DNA of 41,787 nt from Lactobacillus kimbladii (lineage in GTDB: Bacteria > Bacillota > Bacilli > Lactobacillales > Lactobacillaceae): contig NZ_KQ034007.1 of the NCBI RefSeq assembly GCF_000970755.1, positions 1,584,891 to 1,626,677 of the forward strand, given 5' to 3'. Under the pieces are notes generated by a model. It was given only the letters and a program-made list of their open reading frames with translations. It was not told where the DNA came from and did no database searches. This document shows, piece by piece, positions 1-8,024 of this stretch. A program made the position numbers and the translations under genes. The stretch's first letter is position 1. Each line of letters begins with the position of its first letter.

Positions 1-38
1 TTAATTTGCTCACAGCTTGAATATTTAAACTAAATGAA

Positions 39-1136
39 TTAGCTTTGCTTCATTATAAATGTACTCCAAGGTTTTACGGCTTTTAGCAAGTCTAAGTCAT
101 CTGCGTATAAGTGTCCCACAAGATTACGTCTGCCGTCATTTTCAAACGGCGTTAACACAATTTGAAGTTCTCCTTTATAGCGCGGATATTGATCATTAAC
201 AACAACTATATCCCCTCTTGCAAAAGAGGCTTTGTCATTATTATGAGCTGGAATATTTTCTTTAGCATAAACAACACGAGGTTTAGTATCACGTAATAAG
301 AATTCTGATGCATCACCACGGTATAAATGGGGCTCTTTTAAGCAGATAGTTTGCTCAATTGGTAAAACATCATCTTCAAACTTAATTTTCAAAGTAGGAT
401 ATGCACTGTTAAAAGCATTTGCTGCTGCAGCTAATTCATCTTCACTAGCAAAAGCATTGCCAATAATAATATCATCAATCATTTTGCTCAAGCGTAAGTG
501 AGTAACCTGACTAAAAATATTGCGCTTACGATCGCTCTCCATTGTTGGAAGCCCTTCATGAACAGGCCACGGACCAAATTTCGCATTTTTAGATGAAATA
601 AACGCAGCAGTATGCAAACTATAGTCACGATACTTTTGTGAATATTCATTAAAAATCTTTTCACTTAAACCCGTATATTCTTGTGGATAAAAGTTATGAC
701 AACCAATTAGATTATCATTCTCAGGGTCATAAGCCATAATGCTGTCAAGATAATTAGTACCTCGACTCATATTCAGTTCAATCTTGAGTCCATATTGATT
801 ACGAGTCATGGCAGCTTCTTCCATGCCGCTAAAACCTTCATCTAACCGCAAGCCCCAGACTCCGAGATCATGAAAGAAAACTAGATCATTATAATCAATT
901 TTTAGGTCTTTAAACAAAACGGGATTAATATCGACTACAGTTTTAAAACCCAAATCGTTTGCATAAGCAACATCTTTTTTTAATTTTGCAAGTATATCTT
1001 CACCACTTGCACTTTTTAACTGCAAAAGTGAGGTGAAAATTCTCCTGTAACCATACTTATGAGCCAAATCCATATACTCTTTATCCCGCTCAAATGTACT
1101 TTGCTCAGGATAAAGTGAAATACCCAACTGTTTCAT
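39..1136 (-). CDS. mupG: MupG-family 6-phospho-N-acetylmuramidase (DUF871)
   Basis: This 365-residue protein matches the DUF871/MupG family. It begins with the family's short LGISLYPE strand, continues as a TIM-barrel-like region to about residue 240, and ends in a smaller beta-rich domain. MupG enzymes cleave MurNAc-6-phosphate-GlcNAc in the cytoplasm during peptidoglycan-sugar salvage. No signal peptide is visible, which fits that location. The ATG is preceded by AAGGAG, which overlaps the stop codon of the upstream PTS EIIC gene (gap 14 bases), so the two are one operon and the EIIC is the likely importer. No etherase (MurQ) lies in the window; it could be beyond the left edge. The family assignment is firm; the exact substrate is inferred. 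Confidence 0.85.
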   Translation of the reverse strand: MKQLGISLYPEQSTFERDKEYMDLAHKYGYRRIFTSLLQLKSASGEDILAKLKKDVAYANDLGFKTVVDINPVLFKDLKIDYNDLVFFHDLGVWGLRLDEGFSGMEEAAMTRNQYGLKIELNMSRGTNYLDSIMAYDPENDNLIGCHNFYPQEYTGLSEKIFNEYSQKYRDYSLHTAAFISSKNAKFGPWPVHEGLPTMESDRKRNIFSQVTHLRLSKMIDDIIIGNAFASEDELAAAANAFNSAYPTLKIKFEDDVLPIEQTICLKEPHLYRGDASEFLLRDTKPRVVYAKENIPAHNNDKASFARGDIVVVNDQYPRYKGELQIVLTPFENDGRRNLVGHLYADDLDLLKAVKPWSTFIMKQS

Positions 1137-1150
1137 AAAATTATTGCTCC

Positions 1151-2515
1151 TTAAACTTTATTAACTTTTTGAGGGTCCACGTTATTAGAAGCAATTACAA
1201 ATGGCACATAAATCAAGAAACCAACGACCATATTGACAATTTGTAAAATAACTGAACGCCAGTCAATAGTAGCAATGATAGCATTAAGAAATGGCGGCAT
1301 TGCCCAGGTTGTCTGTACGGCAACTCTGTTTACCAAGCCAAGACTTAAGGCACCATATGCAATTGATACCATAACTAATGGAGCAAGAACAAATGGAATA
1401 ATGTAAATTGGGTTTAAAACGATTGGCATACCAAACATCATAGGTTCATTAATGTTGAAGATCCCAGGTACAAGTGAAATCTTAGCAACGGCACGTTCAT
1501 CTTCACGCTTTGAAAAAGCAAGAACGGCTAAAATAAGTAACAGAGTTGAACCTGCACCACCGATCCAAACATAAAGGTCAAAGTCACTTCTAGTCCACAT
1601 ATACGGTAATGCCTTTTGCATCTTATGGGCATTAGTATTGGCAATCAATGCGGTAGTCCAAATACTTTCTGTGACCGGAGCCAAGACATTGGTGCCATGA
1701 ATACCAAAGAACCAAAATAGTTGAACTAGGAACACTATCAGTAATAATGAACCATAACCTTGGCCCATCTTCATTAACGGCTCTTGAATTGTTTTGGCAA
1801 TTAAGTCAATCACCGTTGTATTTCTAAGACTAAATAGATAGTTAATAATACCAACAACGAACAAACCAGCGGTTGCAGGAATAATACCTGTAAAGGCATT
1901 GGAAACTGCGGGTGGAACACTGTCAGGCATTTTAATAGTAATATGTCTCTTAACTAAAACAATGTAAACTGCAACAGAAATAGCACCCATAATCATTATG
2001 GTAAAGAAGCCGTAAGCACCAAAGTACTTATTAAAATTGAACCAGCCCCAAGCACTAATATTCTTACCATTAACAGCCATATTAGCAGCAGTTAGGGTTT
2101 TTATATCACCCTTGGTAAGAACATTTTTTAAGTCAGCTGAAAAGCTCTGAGGCAAGCTCATGATAAAGGTACCTAATGTCAGCAAGCCCCCTGCGATCGG
2201 TTCAACTTTATATTGAACACACATGTGATAGCCAAATGTAAAGGCAAACAGCAGGCCTAAAATTGCAGTAGAACCTGTCCATACCAACGCATTGATATTG
2301 ATAAGCCATTGCATTGAGTTAACAACGCCCGTCCATCCTAGGTTAGTGGGAACATCCCTAAAGATAGCATTTAAGACACTAGCTACTGAACCAGCCAACA
2401 TAATCGGCATAATTGAGATAAAGGCATCGCGCAATGCAACAAGCCAGCGAACAGAACCGATCTTAGCTGCAACAGGAACGAGATGCTTGTTTAGCCAGTT
2501 AATTATAGCATTCAT
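1151..2515 (-). CDS. PTS EIIC, lactose/cellobiose family
   Basis: A 454-residue polytopic membrane protein with the EIIC fold of the lactose/cellobiose PTS family. The amphipathic start with ALRDAF and the later segments FNINEPMMFGMP and FFGIHGTN are family signatures. It would move a sugar across the membrane while phosphorylating it, but no EIIA or EIIB gene is in the window, so it must use partners encoded elsewhere. It is the first gene of a two-gene operon with the MupG-type enzyme. That pairing suggests a muropeptide-derived sugar such as a MurNAc-GlcNAc disaccharide or another amino-sugar disaccharide. The start has a strong AGGAGG site. Family certain, substrate inferred. Confidence 0.9.
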   Translation of the reverse strand: MNAIINWLNKHLVPVAAKIGSVRWLVALRDAFISIMPIMLAGSVASVLNAIFRDVPTNLGWTGVVNSMQWLININALVWTGSTAILGLLFAFTFGYHMCVQYKVEPIAGGLLTLGTFIMSLPQSFSADLKNVLTKGDIKTLTAANMAVNGKNISAWGWFNFNKYFGAYGFFTIMIMGAISVAVYIVLVKRHITIKMPDSVPPAVSNAFTGIIPATAGLFVVGIINYLFSLRNTTVIDLIAKTIQEPLMKMGQGYGSLLLIVFLVQLFWFFGIHGTNVLAPVTESIWTTALIANTNAHKMQKALPYMWTRSDFDLYVWIGGAGSTLLLILAVLAFSKREDERAVAKISLVPGIFNINEPMMFGMPIVLNPIYIIPFVLAPLVMVSIAYGALSLGLVNRVAVQTTWAMPPFLNAIIATIDWRSVILQIVNMVVGFLIYVPFVIASNNVDPQKVNKV

Positions 2516-2550
2516 AATAATTCCTCCTACTAATATTTCACTACACTTGC

Positions 2551-2579
2551 ATTATACCATAGCAGATGGAACCGTTTAC
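2551..2579 (-). promoter_or_regulatory. Promoter of the EIIC-mupG operon
   Basis: A perfect TATAAT lies at 2551-2556 on the minus strand, 35 bases upstream of the EIIC start. The hexamer 17 bases further up (GTAAAC, 2574-2579) is a poor -35, which suggests activator dependence or an alternative start site. The cre-like site overlaps this -35. Confidence 0.5.
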
Positions 2580-2580
2580 C
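2567..2580. promoter_or_regulatory. cre-like CcpA site
   Basis: TGGAACCGTTTACC matches the catabolite-responsive element consensus TGWAANCGNTNWCA at 12 of 14 positions and lies over the -35 region of the EIIC-mupG promoter. CcpA bound there would block the promoter when preferred sugars are present. The match is visible; the function is inferred. Confidence 0.5.
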
Positions 2581-2622
2581 TTTTTGCAGTCGGGAATTGT
2601 TGAGGCTGTACGTTTTATGACT

Positions 2623-2636
2623 TTGGTCTACACCAA
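2623..2636. promoter_or_regulatory. GntR/NagR (dre)-like palindrome 1
   Basis: TTGGTCTACACCAA is an inverted repeat (TTGGT, 4-base spacer, ACCAA). It differs by one base from the TGGTCTAGACCA core bound by NagR/DasR-type GntR regulators that sense amino-sugar phosphates. It lies 108 bases upstream of the EIIC start. Confidence 0.45.
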
Positions 2637-2679
2637 TATAGTTCAATATTCTCTAATCGATATTAGTCAAGTGATTAAA

Positions 2680-2693
2680 ATGGTATATACCAT
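2680..2693. promoter_or_regulatory. GntR/NagR (dre)-like palindrome 2
   Basis: ATGGTATATACCAT is a perfect 14-base palindrome centred 57 bases from the first dre-like site and matches TGGTCTAGACCA at 10 of 12 positions. It is followed by eight T on the plus strand, so a weak plus-strand terminator is an alternative reading, but no plus-strand gene precedes it. Confidence 0.4.
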
Positions 2694-2785
2694 ATTTTTT
2701 TTACTAATAAAATACATTTTTTTAATTATTATTTAATAAAAGTATTCATCTATTATCTGCCACATTCAATGGGAATGACTTTGAT

Positions 2786-3184
2786 TTAGAGTTTATCTTT
2801 AAATGGACGAAAGATTTCATGTTTAGTTGAATATTCCACAACCTTCTTTATCTTATTCCCAGTAAACTCTATTAGTGACACCCCATCGAAGCAATATTCT
2901 TCTTTTTCTACAGCATCAAAATACCAAGTAACAACAAATTTACCAGTATTAGTTTGTTCAATGTTATAAATATCCCATTTTAAAACTGTCTGCTCTTTAG
3001 ACTTTGAATTGATATAGGCTTTTAGCTCATCTAGTCCTTCATAAGTAGCACCATAGCATTCTCGGTAATAAACATCTTGGCTAAACCAACTATCAAGATT
3101 AGAAAAATCTTTTTTAATCCAAGAGTTAAAGTAATCTCTGATAGTTTGTTCTTTTTCTATAGTTTGACTGGAATTTGATAACAT
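2786..3184 (-). CDS. SnoaL-like (NTF2-fold) protein
   Basis: A small protein of about 132 residues with the length and pattern of SnoaL-like NTF2-fold proteins: an N-terminal helix (EQTIRDYFNSWIKKD), then YYRECYGATYEGLDELKAYI, then alternating strands with an aromatic core (VVTWYFDAVE, CFDGVSLIEF). Such proteins are small ligand-binding or hydrolase-like cups with many functions, and none can be assigned here. A longer reading from 3193 would start directly after the GGAG with no spacer; the ATG at 3184 is 9 bases from it and is preferred. The gene stands alone between two sugar operons. Base composition resembles its neighbours. Confidence 0.7.
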   Translation of the reverse strand: MLSNSSQTIEKEQTIRDYFNSWIKKDFSNLDSWFSQDVYYRECYGATYEGLDELKAYINSKSKEQTVLKWDIYNIEQTNTGKFVVTWYFDAVEKEEYCFDGVSLIEFTGNKIKKVVEYSTKHEIFRPFKDKL

Positions 3185-3311
3185 AATATTCATCTCCTAA
3201 TTTTTAATAAATTAAGTCTGCATAAAATTTATAAGCAAAAGATCATGATATTAAGTCTAAAATGACCACTTCTTATAATTTATTATCAATTAATATACAT
3301 ATCAAAGCAAT

Positions 3312-3348
3312 AAAAAATAACTAACTTAATAAATAAGCTAGTTATTTT
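3312..3348 (-). terminator. Terminator of the second EIIC gene
   Basis: On the minus strand a hairpin with arms AAATAACTAGCTTA and TTAAGTTAGTTATTT is followed by a run of T, just after the stop codon of the EIIC gene. Confidence 0.75.
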
Positions 3349-3363
3349 AGACTAAATTGAGTT

Positions 3364-4695
3364 TTACTTCTCGGGCTTTACTTTAATTCCTTTATTACTT
3401 GCAATAACAAATGGCATGTAAAGGAATATATCTAAAATGAAAAGCAGTAAAGATAAAATTGTTGCAGGAATATCTCCAGCAGTAGTAACCCAGGTAGTTA
3501 AAATAGGCGGGATTGTCCAAGCTGGTATTACAACACTTTTGGCAACTAAGCCCATCATAGTCAAAGGATAAGCTATTGCTAAATTAATTAATGGTACAAA
3601 AATGAATGGAATTACAAAATATGGATTCATAACTACTGGAAGACCAAACATGATTGGTTCTGAAACATTAAAAAAGCTTGGTAACAAACCTAATTTAGCA
3701 ACATCCCGGTAATCTTTTCGTTTAGATACAATAAAAATTGCTATTAAGAACGGTAATATTGCTCCAGTGCCACCGAACAAAGTATACATCCCGAGCCAAG
3801 GATTAGTAACAATATTAGGTACTGCTTTATGAGCCGCGAATGCAGCCATATTTTGTTGGATTGCAGCTAACATAGGAGGAGAGGTAACTGAAGCTACAAT
3901 ATTTTGTCCGTGTAAACCAAAGAACCATAAGAATTGAGTAACAAACTGAATGACAAAGCAACCAATCCAAGATTCCATAGCAGCTTGCAGAGGCTTAGAA
4001 ATAATTGTTTGAACCAAGTCAGTAACTCCTTGATGAAATATTTGAACATAGGCAAAACTAAAAACAGCAAAAACAATTACTACAAGAGATTCAGGAATCA
4101 AAGAATTAAATGATTGAGCCACTGCTGGTGGTACTCCATCTGGCATTTTTATTCTTAATTTCTTAGATTTATAAAAGAATAGTAATAATTCGGTACTCAA
4201 AATTGCAGCAATCAAGCCAACAAACATACCCCCAGAAGAAGTTAGCGCTTGGGTGTAGACCCCAGTTACCGTCACATTTTTCATTGAACCAGAAACAACA
4301 GCTTGATTATTTAAAGGAAACATTATCAAAGCGGTAGCTACACTTAATATTCCAGCATGAATAGGACTAATGTCATTATTACTGATCCTACCATCTGCAA
4401 TATAAGAATTTAGTAACCTATAACCTATAATAAAAGTTACAAAAATGGTCATAAAACCCATGGTACCGTTATTTACCATAGTTCCCATTTGGGTCAAGTT
4501 TGCAGCATACGGAAACACTTTTAAAACAGCGGGCTGATTTAAAACCAAGGAATTTAATAATATAAACAATGAGTTTACCATTATAATAGGTGTAATGTCG
4601 ACAAAGGCATCACGTATAGCTACCAAATGCCGTTGATTACCAATCTTAGTAGCTAATGGTAAAACCATTTTACTAATTTTGTCAGAAATACTCAT
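3364..4695 (-). CDS. PTS EIIC, lactose/cellobiose family (fucosidase locus)
   Basis: A 443-residue polytopic EIIC of the lactose/cellobiose family, clearly related to the EIIC near the left end of the window (shared AIRDAF, FNVSEPIMFGLP and FFGLHGQN segments) but too divergent to be a recent copy. No EIIA or EIIB is encoded nearby. It has its own promoter carrying two copies of the GAAACGTTTC operator and lies directly downstream of the fucosidase gene, so it is probably the transporter of that regulon and brings in the disaccharide phosphate split by the GH1 enzyme. A ribosome site (AAGGGGA) precedes the ATG. Sugar specificity is not visible. Confidence 0.9.
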   Translation of the reverse strand: MSISDKISKMVLPLATKIGNQRHLVAIRDAFVDITPIIMVNSLFILLNSLVLNQPAVLKVFPYAANLTQMGTMVNNGTMGFMTIFVTFIIGYRLLNSYIADGRISNNDISPIHAGILSVATALIMFPLNNQAVVSGSMKNVTVTGVYTQALTSSGGMFVGLIAAILSTELLLFFYKSKKLRIKMPDGVPPAVAQSFNSLIPESLVVIVFAVFSFAYVQIFHQGVTDLVQTIISKPLQAAMESWIGCFVIQFVTQFLWFFGLHGQNIVASVTSPPMLAAIQQNMAAFAAHKAVPNIVTNPWLGMYTLFGGTGAILPFLIAIFIVSKRKDYRDVAKLGLLPSFFNVSEPIMFGLPVVMNPYFVIPFIFVPLINLAIAYPLTMMGLVAKSVVIPAWTIPPILTTWVTTAGDIPATILSLLLFILDIFLYMPFVIASNKGIKVKPEK

Positions 4696-4740
4696 TTTGT
4701 CCCCTTCATCTTTTACCTTTTAATCTAAATTAATAATATT

Positions 4741-4752
4741 TGAAACGTTTCA
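4741..4752. promoter_or_regulatory. LacI-family operator O2
   Basis: TGAAACGTTTCA is a perfect palindrome just downstream of the -10 of the EIIC promoter. The same core GAAACGTTTC recurs at 4778-4787 and 9426-9435, all in promoters beside the local LacI gene, which makes that regulator the likely ligand. Confidence 0.7.
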
Positions 4753-4760
4753 ACAATATT

Positions 4761-4789
4761 ATTATAACTCTATATTGGAAACGTTTCAA
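4761..4789 (-). promoter_or_regulatory. Promoter of the second EIIC gene
   Basis: TTGAAA (4784-4789), a 17-base spacer and TATAAT (4761-4766) on the minus strand form a near-consensus sigma-A promoter. The -35 lies inside operator O1 and operator O2 follows the -10, so repressor binding would block it directly. Confidence 0.75.
4777..4788. promoter_or_regulatory. LacI-family operator O1
   Basis: GGAAACGTTTCA contains the palindrome GAAACGTTTC and overlaps the -35 hexamer of the EIIC promoter. Its centre is 36 bases from that of O2. Confidence 0.7.
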
Positions 4790-4791
4790 CT

Positions 4792-4812
4792 AAAAAATGT
4801 AAGTGATTACAT
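4792..4812 (-). terminator. Weak terminator after the fucosidase gene
   Basis: On the minus strand ATGTAA, a 4-base loop and TTACAT are followed by six T. The stem is only 6 AT-rich pairs, so read-through into the EIIC gene is likely. Confidence 0.4.
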
Positions 4813-4835
4813 AGAAGCTTGAGTGCTTTTAAAAA

Positions 4836-6164
4836 CTATTTATCACATTTAATTTCTATTACACCATATGGAAAAGCAGTTTTCGGCAAATTAATAATAC
4901 CGTTGTTAACAAAAACTGATTTTCCCGTTTCTATGCTTAAAACTGTATTCGATTTTACTGGCAAATCATTCACTGAAATTTTATGATCAGCTTCATCACT
5001 ATTGTAAAATAAATAATAATCTGAATTTTTCTTCGTCATAAAAATATTTTTATTGACATATTCTGGACAGCCACGGGTATCATAGACGGCTTCACCAAAA
5101 ACTTTCAGCCAATCTCCCAGTTTTTTCATTAATTTGATGGCCTGTTGTGGTAATGTGCCATCTGGTTTAGGACCAATTCCTAAAATGACGTTGCCGCCCA
5201 GTGAGATAATTTTGATAATATTATCTAGTATTTCTCTAAAACTTTTATATTGATCATTAGGTACATATCCCCAATTTTTAGCCAAAGTTAAGTTAGACTC
5301 CCAAACCTTTTGTGGAGGTATGGTAGGTATTTGTTGTTCTGGTGTAACATAATTTTCGTATTTTCCGCCAATTGTGCGGTCAACAATCAAGGTATCTGCT
5401 TTAATTTGCCAGATTTTTCTAACAATTTGTTTCATAGGCAAGAATTCATGGTGACCGCCATTAACCCAGCCAGCATCAAGCCATAATATGTCAATTGGTC
5501 CATAATTTTGGCAAATTTCAACTAACTGATTTTCAACAAACTTCTGGAATTTTTGCCATAACTCCGGCTTTTGTGCTGGATCATAACTTGCATATCTACC
5601 TCGAGGATCAGAGCCCGGTTCCCAATAAAAAGGACAGTGCCAGTCAGCCTTTGAATAATAAGCACCGGTAGCAATTCCTTCCTTGCGAAAAGCCTCGTTA
5701 ACATATTTTAAGATATCAGCCAATGGATTATTATGAAAAGCAGAATCTTTACTGGTAATCTTATAGTCACTATATTTGGTATCGTACATGTTGAAACCAT
5801 CATGGTGCTTTGTGGTAAAAATCATATATCTAAAACCAGCATATTTTGCTGCTTTAGCCCAACTTTCTGGATTAAAATTCACCGGATTAAATTCATGGTT
5901 TAATGCCCAATAATCATGTCTTAATTCTTTTAGATCCTTGCGAAAAGCACCATGTTTACGGGCCCAATCATCTTCTTTTGATAATTGCCATGATTCAACA
6001 ACACCTGCTTGCGCATATAAACCCCAATGAAAAATAATACCCAATTTTTGATTTTGAAACCAGTCTAGTTTATCTTGAATCGCTTGCGGTAGATCTTGGT
6101 AGTTTTCCTGTTGGGTTTCCTTATTTTCAACTATATCCTGTCTCTTCTTGTTCTTCTCATTCAT
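4836..6164 (-). CDS. GH29 alpha-L-fucosidase, cytoplasmic
   Basis: A 442-residue glycoside hydrolase family 29 enzyme that removes alpha-linked L-fucose from glycans. Visible landmarks are GIIFHWGLY (residues 43-51), KHHDGFNMYDTKYSDY (119-134), the catalytic nucleophile D230 in ILWLDAGW, and WESNLTLAKNWGY near 288-300. It has no signal peptide, so the substrate must be imported first. The reading frame is open further upstream, but the ATG at 6164 has AAGGAG 7 bases before it and overlaps the end of the LacI gene by 8 bases, which fits translational coupling. It is the last gene of the GH1-ROK-LacI-GH29 operon. Linkage preference cannot be read from the sequence. Confidence 0.9.
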   Translation of the reverse strand: MNEKNKKRQDIVENKETQQENYQDLPQAIQDKLDWFQNQKLGIIFHWGLYAQAGVVESWQLSKEDDWARKHGAFRKDLKELRHDYWALNHEFNPVNFNPESWAKAAKYAGFRYMIFTTKHHDGFNMYDTKYSDYKITSKDSAFHNNPLADILKYVNEAFRKEGIATGAYYSKADWHCPFYWEPGSDPRGRYASYDPAQKPELWQKFQKFVENQLVEICQNYGPIDILWLDAGWVNGGHHEFLPMKQIVRKIWQIKADTLIVDRTIGGKYENYVTPEQQIPTIPPQKVWESNLTLAKNWGYVPNDQYKSFREILDNIIKIISLGGNVILGIGPKPDGTLPQQAIKLMKKLGDWLKVFGEAVYDTRGCPEYVNKNIFMTKKNSDYYLFYNSDEADHKISVNDLPVKSNTVLSIETGKSVFVNNGIINLPKTAFPYGVIEIKCDK

Positions 6165-7140
6165 CTTGCAACTCCTTTTGCCAAAATATCTTGTCTTGAA
6201 TAAAAACCTGCTTTTCCACTTTTTGATGATCAAGCAGCTTTAATACTGTTTCTGCCACTTTCTCTGCTACCTTCTCAACTGGTTGCTTTATTAAAGTAAC
6301 CGGTAATCTCATATTTTGTAATAAATGGGAATAGCCAAATCCAGCCACAGCAATATCAGTTCCTATCTTTTTACCACAGTCACGAACTCCTTGAACGACT
6401 TGAATAGCGTTAGTATAATTAGTGACAAAAATTGAGTCAAAACCTTTTTCATTTAATCCTGCAACGGCTTCATAAGCTTCAGTTGTACCATAATCAACAT
6501 AAATTACTTGATCAGGAGTAAGTGTTACCCCCATTGATTTGCAAGCAGCATTAATACCTGCAAGCCGTTGTTGCAGCACATAGTCACTTTCGGTTGGAAC
6601 CAAAAAAGCAGGTTTATTCCTTTTTTGCAATATTTTAGTAACAACCTTTTGCGAAGCCATCATATCTGCACTCATGATTTCCGGCACTCTTTTATCTGGC
6701 AATGAAGCTTCAACTGAAACAACCGGTAATGGCAATTGCCCCACTTTTTGAAATGATTGCCACTTACTTTCTGCTTTCAAAACGATTAAAGCATCAACAG
6801 ACCGTTCAATTAATTTTGCTAGTTTAAATTCAAAAGTTTTTTCATTATTACGATGACTGGTTAAAAGTAAAAAATACCCGGCATGATCGAACAATTGCTC
6901 TAAAGCTGCTATTAATTGAGAGCTGTAGAAGTTATCCATGTTATCTACCAATATACCAATTGAAAAGGACTTATTCATCTTAAGAGATTTAGCGGTTTGA
7001 TTTGGTATATAGTGTAATTCCTTGATAGCCTGCTTGATCTTCTCTTCATTTTCTTTTTTTAAATGAACACCATTTAAATAACGAGAGATAGAGCCTACGG
7101 ATACACCTGACCTATTTGCAATATCTTTAATTGTTGCCAT
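6157..7140 (-). CDS. LacI-family transcriptional regulator
   Basis: A 327-residue LacI/GalR repressor. The N-terminal helix-turn-helix (TIKDIANRSGVSVGSISRYL, residues 3-22) and hinge (YIPNQTAKSL) precede a periplasmic-binding-protein-like effector domain. The recognition helix has SVGSISR in place of the common SxATVSR, and the residue after LNG is V rather than the usual K. It is embedded in the operon it should control: it overlaps the ROK gene by 14 bases and the fucosidase by 8. The GAAACGTTTC palindromes at both promoters of the locus are its probable operators. The effector is likely a sugar phosphate or disaccharide of the pathway, not known. Confidence 0.9.
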   Translation of the reverse strand: MATIKDIANRSGVSVGSISRYLNGVHLKKENEEKIKQAIKELHYIPNQTAKSLKMNKSFSIGILVDNMDNFYSSQLIAALEQLFDHAGYFLLLTSHRNNEKTFEFKLAKLIERSVDALIVLKAESKWQSFQKVGQLPLPVVSVEASLPDKRVPEIMSADMMASQKVVTKILQKRNKPAFLVPTESDYVLQQRLAGINAACKSMGVTLTPDQVIYVDYGTTEAYEAVAGLNEKGFDSIFVTNYTNAIQVVQGVRDCGKKIGTDIAVAGFGYSHLLQNMRLPVTLIKQPVEKVAEKVAETVLKLLDHQKVEKQVFIQDKIFWQKELQDE

Positions 7141-8008
7141 TTCCCACCTCTATAGCATAATCTGAAATAAAGTTATATGCGGCACCATATAAATTCGCAT
7201 TATTGTGGTACTGGCACTCTTTGACTTCAGGCATTATTTCACCCACTTTATTTTTTACCAATTCTGCATATAAACGTTTAGATAATTCAGAACTAAAACC
7301 TTTATGAGCTGAAATACCACCTCCAATTATTAAAGCATCGAAATCAAAAGCAACTTCAATATTGTATAAGCCAACAGCCAAAAAACTGTAAACTTTATCA
7401 ATCAGGTCTTGCGCTAATTTATCTCCTTGATCTGCTAACAGAAATAATTTTTCACCATCGATATTATCAACGTGGGTTTGTTTTTCATATTCAGATGCAG
7501 CTTTAACAATTGTTGCCCGTGTACTCAGAGTTCCACCATCACTGGTTTGCATGAGACCAAATTCTCCGCCAAATAAATGATTGCCTTTATATAATTTTTT
7601 ATTAATAAAAATTGCACCACCGATACCTGTGCCAATTATAATGAAAGCTACATTGGTAAATTTTTTACCGGCACCGATATTGACCTCACAAATACCAGCA
7701 CAATTAGCATCATTTTCAATTGCGACAGGTAAAGAAAATTCCTCTTGTAATTCTTTAAATATTGGTCTGTCATGAATATAGGGAACTGCACTGATGCCTT
7801 TAATTGTGCCACTTGACTTATCAACAGCACCAGGTGCGCTAATAGCTATGCCGTCAAAATTATGCTGATCAATGAAGCGGTGCATTTGCAATTTCAAACC
7901 TGCAAAAGTCTTGGGTGTCGCAAATTTTTCTATGCTAGTTATCTTATTGTCATGAAAGCTACCACACTTGATATTCGTTCCACCAATATCAAAAACTGCT
8001 AATTTCAT
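7127..8008 (-). CDS. ROK-family sugar kinase
   Basis: A 293-residue ROK protein with the N-terminal phosphate-binding loop FDIGGTNIKCG, the catalytic segment ENDANCAG and the nucleotide-binding GTGIGGAIF. It lacks the CxCGxxGCxE zinc motif of most ROK kinases; the equivalent region reads GGEFGLMQTSDGGT. This resembles beta-glucoside kinase-like and other small Firmicute ROK enzymes. No DNA-binding domain is present, so it is a kinase and not a repressor. It lies 16 bases after the GH1 gene and would phosphorylate the sugar released by the GH1 or GH29 enzyme. Substrate is inferred only. Confidence 0.85.
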   Translation of the reverse strand: MKLAVFDIGGTNIKCGSFHDNKITSIEKFATPKTFAGLKLQMHRFIDQHNFDGIAISAPGAVDKSSGTIKGISAVPYIHDRPIFKELQEEFSLPVAIENDANCAGICEVNIGAGKKFTNVAFIIIGTGIGGAIFINKKLYKGNHLFGGEFGLMQTSDGGTLSTRATIVKAASEYEKQTHVDNIDGEKLFLLADQGDKLAQDLIDKVYSFLAVGLYNIEVAFDFDALIIGGGISAHKGFSSELSKRLYAELVKNKVGEIMPEVKECQYHNNANLYGAAYNFISDYAIEVGNGNN

Positions 8009-8024
8009 ATTTGTGCCTTCTTTT

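Noticed and set aside
2292-2603. Plus-strand open frame of about 100 codons
   Set aside because: Antisense to the start of the EIIC gene with no ribosome site; a shadow frame.
6165-6233. N-terminal extension of the fucosidase by 23 residues
   Set aside because: It lies wholly within the LacI coding region, has no ribosome site, and the ATG at 6164 has a strong one.
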